Of a stretch of 64,000 bases of DNA, positions 1-12,145 are shown piece by piece. Within the stretch, counting starts at the first letter, position 1. Every line of letters starts with the position of its first letter. Below the pieces are notes generated by a model that saw only the letters and a list, made by a program, of their open reading frames with translations, had not been told where the DNA came from and made no database searches. The position numbers were made by a program, and so were the translations under genes. Source of the DNA: Selaginella tamariscina. Its lineage: Eukaryota; Streptophyta; Lycopodiopsida; Selaginellales; Selaginellaceae. The stretch spans positions 1 through 64,000 of the forward strand of contig PUQB01000179.1 in assembly GCA_003024785.1 (NCBI GenBank), given 5' to 3'.

Positions 1-146
1 TAAACTTAATGAAGTATTACAATTGTTAATTACCGTCAGGACACTGGTGCCATATCTAATTTTGCATAGGACCATGACTAGATTAATTTTGTAATCACAT
101 AAAGCCTCAAGTAAGGTCCATTTATGTTAAATGTGTGATCAGGAAA
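1..146. other. Flank upstream of gypsy element G1, nothing recognised
   Basis: AT-rich sequence before the first LTR. I see no coding potential, RNA gene or repeat in it. Confidence 0.4.
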
Positions 147-305
147 TGTTACGACCCGTATAACAAATCAAAGAATATTCCTCATAAAGGAGAATTAAGG
201 AAGGCACCCTAATATTGAAAGCTTTTGAAGAGTAGTGTGTGGCGACTAGGGATAACTCGAGGGGTTTTGTGAGGGTCTCTAGTTTGTACATAGTGGTGCC
301 TAAAA
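147..305 (+). repeat. 5' LTR of decayed Ty3/gypsy element G1
   Basis: The stretch begins TGTTACGACCC and is repeated at 3913-4121, where it begins TGTTATGACCC. The shared words include ATAACnAATCAAAGAATATTCC and, at the end, GTGAGGGTCTCTA and TTTGTACATAGTGGTGC. This copy lacks about 45 bp present in the 3' copy. It is followed directly by TGGTATCGGAGC (307-318), a primer-binding site matching the 3' end of plant initiator tRNA-Met. No target duplication was found, in keeping with an old insertion. Confidence 0.75.
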
Positions 306-306
306 T

Positions 307-318
307 TGGTATCGGAGC
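307..318 (+). promoter_or_regulatory. tRNA-iMet primer-binding site of G1
   Basis: TGGTATCGGAGC immediately follows the 5' LTR. The same word follows the LTR of element A at 17957 and differs by one base from the site used by the copia element at 51317-51328. Confidence 0.7.
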
Positions 319-639
319 AAGGTTCGAGATGAGTGACCTATGGGAAGGAGAGGATAATGCCACCTGTGTGGAGATGTTGACATTGAAAAGCAAATTGTCA
401 AGAAGGAGCAAGTTTAAGGGCAAAAGTTTCAATGGCAGCAAGGACAAGTAGACACTAAGAAGCTTCAAGAGATGGAGCGTGGAAAGGAGCACAAAGGAGA
501 CTTCTTTAAACCATAAGGTAAATTTCTATCTCAACAGGTAAACTGCATAGCACGAAAGGAGCCACATACACGTGCTATTGTGGTGGAGGGATGACTTGGT
601 GAGCGTCCAGTGCGAGTCTTTGTACATAGCAGGAGTAGC
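319..639 (+). pseudogene. Unreadable leader/gag remnant of G1
   Basis: This lies between the primer-binding site and the protease-like tandem array, where a gypsy element would carry its leader and gag. Short basic reading frames occur, but I recognise no capsid or zinc-knuckle motif. The reading is from position only. Confidence 0.4.
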
Positions 640-1932
640 GATAACTTTGTGTCAACAAAGTTAGTGGAGGAGTGTAGCTTGCCCATGAAGACTGTGCCTC
701 AGTACAAAATTGAGGGCTTAGTATCATACAGAGCTATAGTGCTTGTGTGGAGGAGTTACAACTAGAGGTTGGTAAAACCCAGCTGGTGGAGCTACACGAA
801 GACTATGCCTCAATATGAGATTGAGGGCTTAGCTATCACATAGAGCTACAGTGCTTGTGTGGGGAGTTACAGCTGTAGGTTGGCAAAACCTAGCTAGTGG
901 AGCTACACAAAGGCTGTGCCCCAATACAAGATTGAAGGCTCAATGTCACACAAAGCGAAAGTGCTTGTGTGGGGGAGTTATAGTTGGAGTTGGCAAAACC
1001 TAGCTAGTGGAGATGCACGAAGACTGTGCCTCAATACGAGATTGAGGGCTCATCTATCACACATAGAGCTAAAGTGCTTAGTGGAGGAGTTACAGCTGGA
1101 GGTGGCAAAACCTAGTGGTGGAGCACAAAGATTGTGCCTCCAATACAAGATTGAGGGCTCAGTTGTCACACAAAGCTAATTGCTTGTGTGGAGGAGTTAC
1201 AGTGGAGGTTGGCAAAACCCAGATGGTAGAGACTTTCTTTTTGCAGAGTTAGTGCGTGTGGACCTCATCCTTGGGATGAGTGGGTGGAGCAATGGCCAGT
1301 TCCTAGCATACAGAGTTTCTTGGGCATGGCTTGGTTATTACCGGTGGTATGTCAAAGATTATGCCAAGATAACATGGATAGCATGAGTAGCATTAACTTT
1401 TTGTCAACAAAGTTAGTGGAGGAGTGCAGCTTGCCCACAAAGACTGTGCCTCAATATGAATTTGAGGGCTCAGCTATCACACAGAGCTACAATGATTGTG
1501 TAAAGGAGTTACAGCTGTAGGTTGGCAAAACCCAGCTAGTGGAGCTGCACGAAGATTGTGCCTTAATACGAGATTGAGGGCTCAGATGTCACACAAAGTG
1601 AAAGTGCTTGTGTAGAGGAGTTACAGTTGGAGGTTGGCAAAACCCAGCTGGTGGAGTTGCACGAAGACTGTGCCTCAATACGAGATTGAGGGCTCAGCTA
1701 TCACATAGAGCTACAGTGCTTGTTTGGAAGAGTTACATCTGTAGGTTGGCAAAACCCAGCTGGTGGAGCTACACAAAGGCTGTGCCCCAATACGAGATTG
1801 AAGGCTCAAATGTCACACAAAGCGAAAGTGCTTGTGTGGAGGAGTTACAGTTGGAGGTTGTCAAAACCCAGTTGGTGAAGACTTTCTTTCTTGCAAAGCT
1901 AGTGCATGTGGACCCATCCTTGGGATGAGTTG
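640..1932 (+). repeat. Tandem array of about nine 107-115 bp units inside G1
   Basis: Units start with GTGCCTCAATACGAGATTG or a close variant near 697, 805, 920, 1027, 1134, 1445, 1558, 1669 and 1782. Each carries 'GAGGGCTCA..TATCACA..AGCTACAGTGCTTGTGTGGAGGAGTTACA' type sequence and ends in GGTTGGCAAAACCCAGCTGGTGGAG. The sequence before the first unit and again near 1385-1440 encodes a peptide like NFVSTKLVEECSLP, which resembles the region after the DSG/DTG site of a retroviral-type aspartic protease. The array therefore seems to have grown from the protease-to-RT junction. A partial copy of the RT thumb region (about 1208-1380) sits inside it, so a unit joined to downstream pol was duplicated too. 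Confidence 0.8.
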
Positions 1933-1933
1933 A

Positions 1934-3874
1934 GTGGAGCAATGGCCAGTTCCTAGCAATGCACAAGAGTTACGGAGTTTCTTGGGCATGGCTGGTTATT
2001 ACCGGCGGTATGTCAAGGATTATGCCAAGAAAGCTTCTCCGTTAACTAGGTTGCTAAGGAAGGACGTTCCCTTTGCATGGAGTGCTTCAGAGGAGAGCAG
2101 TTTCCAAGCTTTGAAACAAGCTTTGGTACGTGCACCAGTTTTATGTATTGCAGATCCCTCTAAGCCTTATGAGGTATCGTGTGATGCAAGTGGAGTGGCC
2201 ATTGGAGCTGTACTTATGCAAGAGGGAAGGCCTATTGCTTATGAGAGTCGTACTTTGAATCCTGCAGAGCAACGGTACTCAACGTATGAGCAAGAACTAC
2301 TGGCTATTGTTAATGCATTACGAGTTTGGAGGCACTATCTTTATGGTGCAAGTTTCAAGGTGTTTACAGATCACAAGCCTTTGGTGTATCTGTTCACACA
2401 GAAAGAGTTAAACTCTCGGCAAGCTCGCTGGATGGTTAAGCTCATGGAGTTTGGCGAATTTCCTATTGAGCATCGCGCAGGGACTAACGTGGTGGCAGAT
2501 GCTTTGTCACGCGTTAGGAGAGCCACAGTAGTGGGAGAATTCCAAACACGCTTATGTAATGCATTAACAAGGACGGTCAGTGAGTTTAGCCAAGTAGTTC
2601 AACATGCTCAAGCACAAGACGAGGTGCAGGAGCTCAGAGGACAGCTAGAGCCACCATTCTCATTTCAGGATGGGGTTTTGTACTACAATGGCCGTGTGTA
2701 CCTTCCTCGTGTGGACCATTTGATCAACCAGGTACTATATTTTCATCATGATCGCCCGGAGGCTGGTCATTTTGGGGGGGAAAACGTATGAGTTGATCAA
2801 GAGGAGGTTCTACTGGAGGAATATGAAAGCTGATATCATAGAGTACTGCAGGACTTGTGACAAGTGTCAGCAAGTAAAGGTGCCCAGGGAGAAACCAGGT
2901 GGGCTATTAGTACCATTGCCTATTCCAGACAGGCGATGGGGCAGTATCTCTATGGACTTTGTCACCCATTTGCCAAGGACACAGAGGCAGAATGAACAGG
3001 TGTGGGTCATTGTGGACAGGTTGACAAAGTTTGTCAAGTTAGTTCCCTTGGGGAAGAATGTGAATGCATCCGAGCTGGCTACGATGTATTTACAACATGT
3101 ATTTCCTATCCACGGATTTCCAGATGATATTGTAAGTGATAGGGACTCCAAGTTCACTTCTAGCTTTTGGAGAGGCTTTTCTAAGTGCATAGAAGTGAAG
3201 CTTAAGCTGTGTAGTGGAGATCATCCCGAAACAGATGGGCAAACAGAGAGGGTGAACCAAGTTCTGGAAGATATGCTAAGGTGCACTATTAACCAGAAGG
3301 AAGGCAGTGGGATAAGTATATTCCATTACTCGAGTTTGCTTATAATAACAGCCAGCACAGTGGCATTGGAATGAGTCCATACTATGCTATGTTTGGACGA
3401 CATCCCAAGACAGCTTTTGAGCTCGGTTTAGCAAGTAAGAAGGCTCAAGGCAACATGGATGAGGAAGCTAAAGATCTGAGTGTTGAACTTGAAAACATTC
3501 AGAGTTTGTGCAAGAAGAACTTACAAGCAGCTCAGAGCCGAGCTATCAAGTTTGCTAATGAGCACAGAAGCTTCCGAGAGTTCCAGGTGGGGGATTATGT
3601 ATATCTCCGAGTGGTATTTGCCACACATGTAAGGCGGAACACAGTTGTGGCCTTACGGAAGGGACGCAATGATAAGTTGTCTCCCAGGTACTCAGGTCCT
3701 TATGAGATTCTGGAGCGTATCGGTAAGGTGGCATATCGACTACGGCTGCCAGAAGGAGTGAGGGTGCACCCAGTGTTTCACGTTAGCCAGTTAAAGAGAG
3801 TACTCACAAGGAACGAGTCCCGGGTAGATTCTTTGTGGATGTACGAGGCTAATGATACAGGACCAATTGAGTAA
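1934..3874 (+). pseudogene. G1 pol remnant: RT thumb, RNase H, integrase
   Basis: Three adjacent frames together read as a gypsy pol C-terminal half. Frame 1934-2791 has the RT connection (ELRSFLGMAGYYRRYVKDY), the RNase H start (EVSCDASGVAIGAVLMQ), TDHKPL and the end VVADALSR. Frame 2748-3374 carries the integrase zinc-binding region (CRTCDKCQQ), the core start SMDFVTHLP, DRDSKFTS and TDGQTERVNQ. Frame 3371-3874 ends with the integrase C-terminal motif [14 protein letters not shown]. No chromodomain follows. The RT fingers and palm with the YxDD box, most of gag and the protease active site are missing upstream, where the tandem array lies. At least two frameshifts (about 2790 and 3370) separate the frames. 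It is non-functional. Confidence 0.85.
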
Positions 3875-3912
3875 GTTATACTGCCCTTGAGGACTTGCTA
3901 ATGGGGGAGGAT

Positions 3913-4121
3913 TGTTATGACCCATATAACGAATCAAAGAATATTCCCCAGAAAGGTATAAGCTAGAATATTCCTAAGGAGCTATACCTAGATCTAAGAG
4001 AATTAAGGGCACACTAATTGGAAGCCTTTCTTGGAGAGCAGCGTGTGGAGACTAGAGACAGCTCGGGGGAGGTCGGGTGGTTTTGTGAGGGTCTCTAATT
4101 TGTACATAGTGGTGCTTAACA
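3913..4121 (+). repeat. 3' LTR of gypsy element G1
   Basis: It begins TGTTATGACCC right after a purine-rich tract ATGGGGGAGGAT (3901-3912), the expected polypurine tract, and ends near GGTGCTTAACA. It matches 147-305 with indels and several substitutions, so the insertion is old. Confidence 0.75.
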
Positions 4122-4189
4122 TTGTCAACTTGTGGGCATGGATCTTATTTGAAGGTTCACATTACCTAGTTCTTGAGAGTTCACTAAGG

Positions 4190-5090
4190 GGTTTTCTAGA
4201 GTTGGCATTTAGGAGCGCCATGTTTGTGGCACTTGGTGCAACTCTTGAATCTAAGGCTATGGCATGATAGCCCACATCGTGGAAGGCAGTGTCACATGGA
4301 GATGTGACACTGGGCTAGATGTCACACAATACAATGCCTGAGGCACGCTCTTTGGGTTGTGTCATGGGCTTGTTACCAAGGGGTTGGATACTCTAGCAAA
4401 CAAACATACTTGTGCTTGCACTAAGGTGTTAAGCCTTGGGCATTTGCTCAAGGGAGGTTAGTCTCGTAACTAGGTGTGCCTAAGCACACTTGGCTAGGGA
4501 GTGTTCTCCTTGGAATAAGCTTGTTAGTAGGAGCCTTTTTGTGAAGCACTTACAAGGTCATGTATTTAGGGTTATCCAAACTTAGCCTTAGGGAGTTTAC
4601 TTAGTAAGAACACTCGTGCTTGCCTATGGGCACACTCGTTTCCTCATTAAGTATTAGCTTTAGGTCTAGGGTATGACTTGGCCACTCAAACCCTTAGGGT
4701 TAGTCGTGGTTCAGGGTACCCCTTGTTGCCCTAAAGGGGTTGTACTCTCGAATGAGGGTGATTCCTCAAGGGGTATGCCTTGGCTCTGTCGTAGGGGTAT
4801 GTGTGAGACACATCTCCTTTGTGGGGTTAGGGCATGAGCTTGTTTAGGTCTACTAGGACAGGATCCTAAAGTCTACGAGTTATCCTCTAAGGTTCAGGGG
4901 ATGGTCATTCTAGGGACTTAGGGTGGGACTTTGAGTGGGACTTTGAGTCTTTTGCCTAATTGGGCCTTCGAGTTAAACTCTTAGGGCTATCTTGGAAGAC
5001 TTAGTGTTGCTCACACATGGTGATGACACCGAATGGCCACTTGAGCCACGTGTTGCCACGTGTTGGCCCTTCGGGTTAAAACTCTAACAC
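4190..5090 (+). repeat. Fragment of B-type gypsy LTR
   Basis: It runs from GTTTTCTAGAGTTGGCATTTAGGAG to GGGTTAAAACTCTAACAC and matches the downstream part of the long LTRs at 61496-63356 (same strand) and 26164-27920 and 31210-33043 (opposite strand). The LTR start, the G-tract region and the primer-binding site are absent, so this is a truncated fragment. It lies directly after the G1 3' LTR. Confidence 0.75.
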
Positions 5091-5216
5091 CTCACACAGT
5101 AGAACCCCAAGGGATGGGAAGCTTGCACTAAAGGCAAGCGATGATGGTAACGAATGGAGTCATGGACAACAAGAGTAGGAGATTTCACATGCTCAAGGAA
5201 GTAAAGGATGTCGTGC

Positions 5217-5490
5217 ATGGATTAACTTTTTAGGCTTAAACCATGATTTTTACTAATCATGAATAATAAACCTAATTTTTTAATAAAATATATATACTAA
5301 TAATTTATATAATGAATAAATTAAAATGGTATTCATAAAATTAAAGAATATAAGATTAAAATTTATATTTTTGATTTAATTTAAAATCTTTAAAAAATTA
5401 TTATTTAAATTGATTTGAAGTTTGTTGATTAAACCACCATGATTTATTTAGTGATTTAAATCATGGTCCAAATCAAAATTGTTAATCCAT
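5217..5490. mobile_element. MITE-like element of about 270 bp
   Basis: The ends are imperfect inverted repeats. The left end starts ATGGATTAAC and continues to AAACCATGATTTTT. The right end, read backwards, starts ATGGATTAAC and continues to GGACCATGATTTAAA. The inside is AT-rich with no coding potential. No clear target duplication is visible, so the superfamily cannot be assigned. Confidence 0.55.
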
Positions 5491-7550
5491 TATGGTGTAG
5501 CAAACCTAGGGCCACTATCACTCAAAGGGCAGGTAAACTAGCCATGGATGCCCGAAAAGAGAGAAAGAGCCTCATCCAAAGAAAGGAGTAACAACCACTA
5601 ATGAAAAGACTTACCAGGAGTTCAATAGATTGGACAATGCAACAAGTCAAAGTAAGTACTAGGATAGCTACCTAAGGCTCCGAAAGGTCATTAGCATATG
5701 GGAAGACCAGTCATAAGAAGATGACTGGACATTGACAAACTAATTGACTAGGAAGAGGTGCCAATGAGGGGGGCCACATAGTGGCCATGGATGAGGAGAT
5801 TCCATCCCAAGGCAAGGAGAATCTGCTTAGGCGAGCAAGACTGTGCCGACTATGTGAGGGCATTCCGCAAGGTTGTACATAGAGACAAGGGGATACCATC
5901 TCAAAAACAAGGAGAATCTACCCAAGCGACCAAGGCCGTCACAGCAATGTGATGGTATTTTAAAAGGTCACACGATCCGACCAAGACCATCACTAGATGA
6001 GAGGACACTGTCCAGGCAAGGAGCACCACATCGTCAGCAAAGGAGCTAGCCCTGTGAAGGGGACTTTTGAGGAACAGCTAGGAGAAGCCCTCTACCTTTT
6101 GCTTTAGTGAGAGGAGAAACCCTAAACTAGTTTGTTGATGACTACATGGTCTGCATGCTTGGATACATCACTCAGCTAAGAAACCCACCAGTCGACCTTA
6201 CCAAGAAGATGTGGTACTGGAAGTGATTGCAGCTGAAGATCTGCAAATGGATTGGGTTGAATGATGATTGAATATTCAATAAACTACTCAAATATGCTAA
6301 GAAAACAAAGAAGTGGGAGGTCAACAGGCGCGTAGAAAAAATAAACATGACAAGTCTAAGACGCCACAAATAAGGAAAACCTCTCAGACACCCCGAGGTT
6401 GTCATGGAAGGAGCAATGTTCAGGAACCAAGAAGTGGGGAAAAAACCCACAAGGAGAAGAGTAGGGATTGGCAATTAGGAAGGCTGACTTGACAACCACC
6501 TTCACCAAGTTAGGTTACACATCACAAGGAGATAAATATTGTAAGGTATGCAATGTTTGAAGATCCACAACACAAACGATTGCTATGTGCTGGCCGAGCT
6601 TATGGGTAAGACCCCACCTTAGATAACCACTATGAAAGTTGATCAGAAGTTGGAGGTAGATGCAACTAACCAACAAGACTAAGGCCGCCAAACCAACTGA
6701 CATGACTAGTCTTGTAGAAAGTCCCGCTCAAGGGAGTGTCAGCATTGGTCATGATTTTGAGAGTCCCAACCTTATCGACAATGGCACAATGACAAGGATA
6801 GATGGCTAGAGTGTTGGGAGATGATCTATGCATTGTGCAGTGGGCACCAACCATTATACAATTATTTATCAAGCCAATGTTGGGGACAACAAAGGCAACT
6901 AGCAATCTGACCACCTTCGCATTGACATCAACCTCCACACCACATGCCAATCAAATAGCGGTGGTACCAATAGAACTACAATGCATGGGCATCACAAGGT
7001 TGCAAGCCCTTCGGCAACCTAGTCAGTCAACCTAAAGAATGAGGACCATGGGGAGTCTAATGAGGAGGAGGTGGCAAATAGATCCTTCAAGCCTGGGTAG
7101 TGGGCCAGAAAGTGAGTCAAAGCGGAGGCAGCAACAGAGCAGGTGAGACTTGCCCATGGCTAGGGGCTAGTGGTGACAATGAGACTCCAAGAAACCATTG
7201 TAACAACGTTGATTATAGGTGAGTTACTTTGTTTGTCACCCAGACTATACAAAGGTCTAGCTCAGAATTGCACACACCAATGACATGACCAACGATGGTC
7301 GTAACCACATCAATAGATGATGTACTAGCCATACCAATTTAAATTGCAGGCTAAGTTCTGAATCAACACTATCATCCTTGACAAGCACTCAAAAGGGGGA
7401 TTTTACTTGCTATTGGGATGGTCTTGGCTATGGAAAGCGAAGGTGCAACATGATTAGGAGCAACATCAGGTAAGTTTCCCCATAAAGGATGAACTAATAT
7501 CTATAGCTACATAGCAAGTTCGGGCACCACCGCCGAACGCCCGATCATAA
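5491..7550. other. No gene recognised; probable eroded retroelement sequence
   Basis: Moderate GC and scattered short open frames (5711-5899 minus, 6172-6474 minus, 6802-7035 plus) without any family motif. Because a gypsy reverse-transcriptase relic follows at about 7560-8530 on the plus strand, this is probably its gag-protease half, but I cannot read a capsid, zinc knuckle or DTG motif here. Confidence 0.3.
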
Positions 7551-7559
7551 GATTACCAT

Positions 7560-8531
7560 GTGCCAGACTAGATTGAGAGGCTAGACAATGATGAAGAGGT
7601 AACAATTCTGGCCTATCTACCAAACTTGTTGATCATAAGAGATGTAAAGCTCATCCATGAGGTATGCTGTCATAGCTTACTACATGACCAGGATGGAGAA
7701 AGGGACAAAAGCACTAGAGGCACACATCAAAGTGGCAATACAAGCTGAGGCACAACGCTCTACCAACCCACAAGGAATACCACAACAAGCCCACATACGA
7801 TGAAACATAACCCTGATGTAGTGATCACACAAGTCAATGTGGGTACAAACATGGAACCTTGATTGCTACAAATTAATGCTCATGAAAGCCCAGAACTCAA
7901 GGGACATATGACCAAGTGCCTTCAATTCACAATGATGTGTTCACATGGACATACCACGACCTTAGATGGGTACCACTAGCTGTGTCAACATAGGATCAAG
8001 CTAAAACCTGACACGAGGCCCAACTGCCAACAATAATACTACATCAATCCCAACTATGCACAGAAGGTCAAGCATGAGATCGATAAATGGCTAGAAGCAG
8101 ACTTTATGTACCCTATTGAGAATCCAAATTGGTTGTCATTGATCATCGTTGTGCTAAAGAAGGATGGGCAGTTGAGGATCTACATAAACTACCTGCAGCT
8201 AAATGTAGCCACTGAGAAGAACCCATTTCCCATCCCGTTCATCAAGGCCATCTTGAAGGATGTAGCAGGACACAAGATGTACTCCTTCATTGATGGCTTC
8301 AACAAGTACAACTAGGTCATGATTATAATTAAGGACCAAGCCAAGACAGCATTTATCACAAATAGGAGGGCGTTCACATTTAAAGTAATGCCATTCGACC
8401 TCTACAATGCCCCAATCACCTTCCAACAAGTATTTCTAAATAACCTCACGGACTTTGTCTGTGCATTCCTAGACGACTTTACAGCCTACAAATCGATGGA
8501 AAATCATGTGGAGTGTCTCAAATGGAAATGA
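7560..8531 (+). pseudogene. Decayed gypsy reverse transcriptase (Tat/Athila-like)
   Basis: The best-preserved part (8040-8531) reads, across frames, as the RT fingers and palm. It has PNWLSLIIVVLKKDGQLRIYI (the usual W.SP.V.V.KKDG.WR.C), MYSFIDGFNKYN (usual FLDGFSGYNQI), FKVMPFDLYNAP, TFQQVF and AFLDDF. The catalytic box is thus FLDDF rather than Y.DD, and an in-frame stop interrupts palm motif A. Sequence from 7560 reads as scraps of the preceding linker. The resemblance is to the Tat/Athila branch rather than to the chromoviruses elsewhere in the window. Non-functional. Confidence 0.65.
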
Positions 8532-8599
8532 ACTCTAAAAAAAATCCTTGTATGATGCTTAAGGAATAGCTTTCAAAAAACAAGGGGAAATGAAGTTTA

Positions 8600-9660
8600 T
8601 TGGATAATTGTCCATGGAATCTTAAGGTCCACAAACAAACCCTAAGGTAGAGCAGGCAAAAACTCATTAAAAATGAATTCTATTAAAATTTGTCTAGAGA
8701 TTCTTAAGGTTTACAGGTGAACCCTAAGGATCAACAATTGGGAAATTAATTTTTTCAAAAAATGGAGAATGGATTCTTAGCATTAGCGAACCCTAAGGTA
8801 GAGAAGCCGAAAACTTATGGAAAATAAAATCTAATTAAAAATCATCTAGCAATTCCTAAGATTCACTGCAAACCCTAAGAAATAGTATTTGACTAATCTG
8901 GGTATATAAAATCTAATCAAAAATCATTCTAAACGTTGAAGTTCATCAGTGAACCCTAAGATAGTGAAGTTAAAAAATGCATGGAAATCAAATTTTTTGA
9001 AAATTTGGTTCTTGATTGTTAAGGTTTCCCATCAAACCTTAAGAATTAGATTTTGAAAATACAAAGAAAATGAAATTGTAATAAAAATTCATGCATTAAT
9101 TCTTAAGGTTCATTGGCGACCATTAAGGTTCAGAAGTCATAAAACCAAAGGAGTTTGATTCTTAAGAAAATAAGATCACTAACTCTTAAGGTTCACTGGC
9201 AAACCCTAGGAATCAAATATGCAAAAACTAAAAGAAAATGAAAGTTATTAAATTTCGAACATTCATTTTTTAAGGGTTCATTAATGAATCTTAAGATTGA
9301 TACACTAAATGTATTATAAATTCATTATCCTTCTTATTTCATATCTACAATGTTAAGGTTCATCCATGAATCATACAATGAGAAATGTCAAAATCATAAG
9401 AGAATATGAAATAATGAAAAAGATTGAACACTTATGCTTAGGGTTCACCAACAAACCCCAGCATAATTATTTAAAATATTAATGAAAATGCATTTGCTTT
9501 TAAGATTTTCCATTTATGCTTAGTGTTCGCCAGTGAACCCCAAGCATAAATGTCTAAATATCGAGAAAAATGCATTCACTTCTAAAATTAAACATTTATG
9601 CATGGGGTTCACCAATGAACTCTAAAGCATAAATGTTCAATTTTAGAAGCAAATGCATTC
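8600..9660. repeat. Array of about 13 diverged hairpins spaced 70-90 bp
   Basis: A short dyad of the form CTTAAGGTTCAC..GTGAACCCTAAG recurs near 8622, 8691, 8775, 8850, 8937, 9017, 9099, 9185, 9265, 9350, 9433, 9510 and 9594. The best copies (9510, 9594) extend outward to TTTATGCTT..AAGCATAAAT. The spacers are AT-rich and poorly conserved, apart from GAAAATGAA-like words. No coding frame crosses the array. It follows the gypsy RT relic and may derive from that element's non-coding region. Confidence 0.7.
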
Positions 9661-11150
9661 ATGGATAAAATAAATTATTGTGGTTTTCGCTATATAAATG
9701 TAAGAATTGCATGCCTATATTGCATTAATGCAATGTACATAATGATTTATTATAACAATTTATTCAACATTAGGTTGAATAAACTAAATATTAAAATTCA
9801 AATACTAATTAATGCTTAACTGAGATGTTGTATATATAGATAAAGTATACGGATAAAGTATGAATTATTTAATGTGTGGAAAATGCCTCTTAAGATATGA
9901 AATTGTGCTATTGTATGCTAATCATGCAACTGAGCTACAACTTTCACAATACTCCCACGATGGATAGGCTAGCACATATGATTTCTACATCGAACTCCAT
10001 TAATTCAATCAAACAAAAACATTACACACAACCCTCATGACCTTATAATTATGCTGACACTCAAAAATTGTATGGCCTTGTATTGAGAGCCAAATAAGAA
10101 GGTATAAGATAAAAAAAATCAATTGGAGCCAAGAAGGATTACATATAAAAGGCTAAATGATGATTGCATAATAAATGAAACATTGTTATACCTTTCATTA
10201 CACAATAAAGATGCATATACACATGAAAGTGATATATAAAAGGTATATATAAGAAACTTAGGTGGGAGATTAATCCTTCCTATGCGTATGCCATTTTCTG
10301 ATTTCAAGAGGGAATAACTATTAATTTAAAGGCAAAAAGAAAAACCTAACACAAACCCATTACAAATATGCCCCCTAAACATGGAGGCAAGATGTGGTAC
10401 ACATGAATTGCAGCTAATCAAAGGAAAAAAAAACTTACATGTTAATGGTCTCCTTGGGCAACATGTCATCCTATTGCTATGGCTCCATAATTATTCCTAT
10501 TTCTTCTCCATATGTGTCTATTGAATGCTTAGTCCCTCGACAGCCTTGTCCTCTCTTAATGCATGGTGTCCATTCGATTATGCAAAGGAAACGTTAAGAA
10601 AGGAGGAATAATGAAACCCTAAACTTTTTAGGTGGTTGTCAATCCATATAGTTGGCTAGCATTGGCACAACCACTGTTGAGTTTCTCTCAAGACATTTTT
10701 TGGCCACATATGACCTTTAATATTCAAACATGATATTCATAATGCACCAATTGTCAAGCTTCTAAAGCACTTTGCATAGTTCCACAAGTTTTTTTGTAGC
10801 CACTTCTAACACCTGAATAACCTTGAGTTCATATTTTCATGGATTTCATTACAGAATTACTAAAATTCAATAAATAACATAATTACATTTTTGGTTGATT
10901 GATTCATGAAAGTGGCACATTTTTTGCTTTGTAAAATAACATCAAAATCTCATGAGATTACGACATTACTTATTTGACAACTTACATGGTACTCATCAAT
11001 AATCTCAAAATAGAAATTCTAAATTTCTCCTTATATTTTGGGTAGAAATTCAAAAAAACTTCATACTCAAATTTTTGCAGCACAATAAAAATATTAGAAA
11101 CATGCTAATTCTCATAGAACCCTAAACACCCTTAAGCAAGGGGATTAGGT
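9661..11150. other. AT-rich stretch, no gene seen
   Basis: Only short frames (for example 62 codons at 10119-10307, minus strand) with no family motif. No RNA gene, tandem repeat or terminal repeat was recognised. Confidence 0.4.
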
Positions 11151-11410
11151 CTGGTTACATTTAGATTTTTTAAGCTAGGATTTACTAAATTTTAAGCAAA
11201 GTATTTTGGGCCCTTTGAAATCATTCAACAAATCAATGATGATTCCTTCAAGTTAAAATTTTCTAACACATGGACAATCCATGACAATTTCCATGTAAGT
11301 TTGCTCAAACCACACAAGGGCAATACCCCTCTTGAAGATGAAATCATCACCACCACCAAGCTTATTACAACAAAACCAATCAAGACTTTAGAACACACAT
11401 GAAAGTAAAC
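11150..11410 (+). pseudogene. Gypsy integrase C-terminal relic
   Basis: The plus strand reads YFGPFEIIQQINDDSFKLK followed by a short linker and DNFHVSLLKPHK. This is the conserved C-terminal end of Ty3/gypsy integrases (usual form K..GPF.I...G..AY.L.LP....IHNVFHVS.LKP). The upstream core is not recognisable. It may be the 3' part of the same element as 7560-8531, with the hairpin array and AT-rich sequence between them. Confidence 0.6.
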
Positions 11411-12145
11411 ACAAAATAGCCGTTATCAACTTTTTAAAGTTATATAGTTTGATTTAGATAATGAGCATTACACATAGAAAACTGAACACAATCTTAAAAA
11501 CCATAGTAATCTCTTACAAGAATTAGAGGGATTAACTTAGAAACCTTCTAACTCTTTTTAGTATAATAGATTGTATTATAGATGATGTTAACACATTTGC
11601 CCTAAACTAGCCTCCATAAACATTCTGCTTATGCAAGACCAAAAGGTGTTTTATTATATATTTAAATAAGTTTTTAACTGATTCTCCATGCTTATCAAAT
11701 AGAATTTCTATGCGATTAAGGAACAATGGTGGGCAAGTTTATTAGTTTTTTCTAGTTTTTCCTTAAGCCTTATAATTTATAAATTTAAATAATTTATAAC
11801 ATGGAACCAACACTCATCTCTTACCATTGTAACTTTCGTAGAGAGCTTAGGAATTATTTTGGTTAATCAATAACAATCATTACACATCCTTATATTTTAA
11901 CAACTGTAATGATCTTTTCATGAGGTGTATTCAAAATGCTAAGACACCTCTCATTGTGCTCACAAAGTGCCTTCTTTTTCTCCACATATTATGGCTTATG
12001 TTATATAATTTAAGAACATATTCATATTCTTGTATGCTTTTGAACTATTTTAATTTGTCTTCAACATATGTAATATCCTCCTCCCCAACCACAAACCTAA
12101 CCATCCTACCTAGCCATTTATAACATAAATTTGCCTAGGTAATTT
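11411..12145. other. Downstream flank of the PPR gene, no gene seen
   Basis: AT-rich; a 67-codon frame at 11920-12123 has no recognisable motif. As the PPR gene is on the minus strand, this stretch would contain its 3' flank. Confidence 0.4.

Noticed and set aside
8600..9660. CRISPR-like array
   Set aside because: The repeats are diverged palindromes with poorly defined, uneven spacers in plant nuclear DNA with no cas genes; this is not a CRISPR array.
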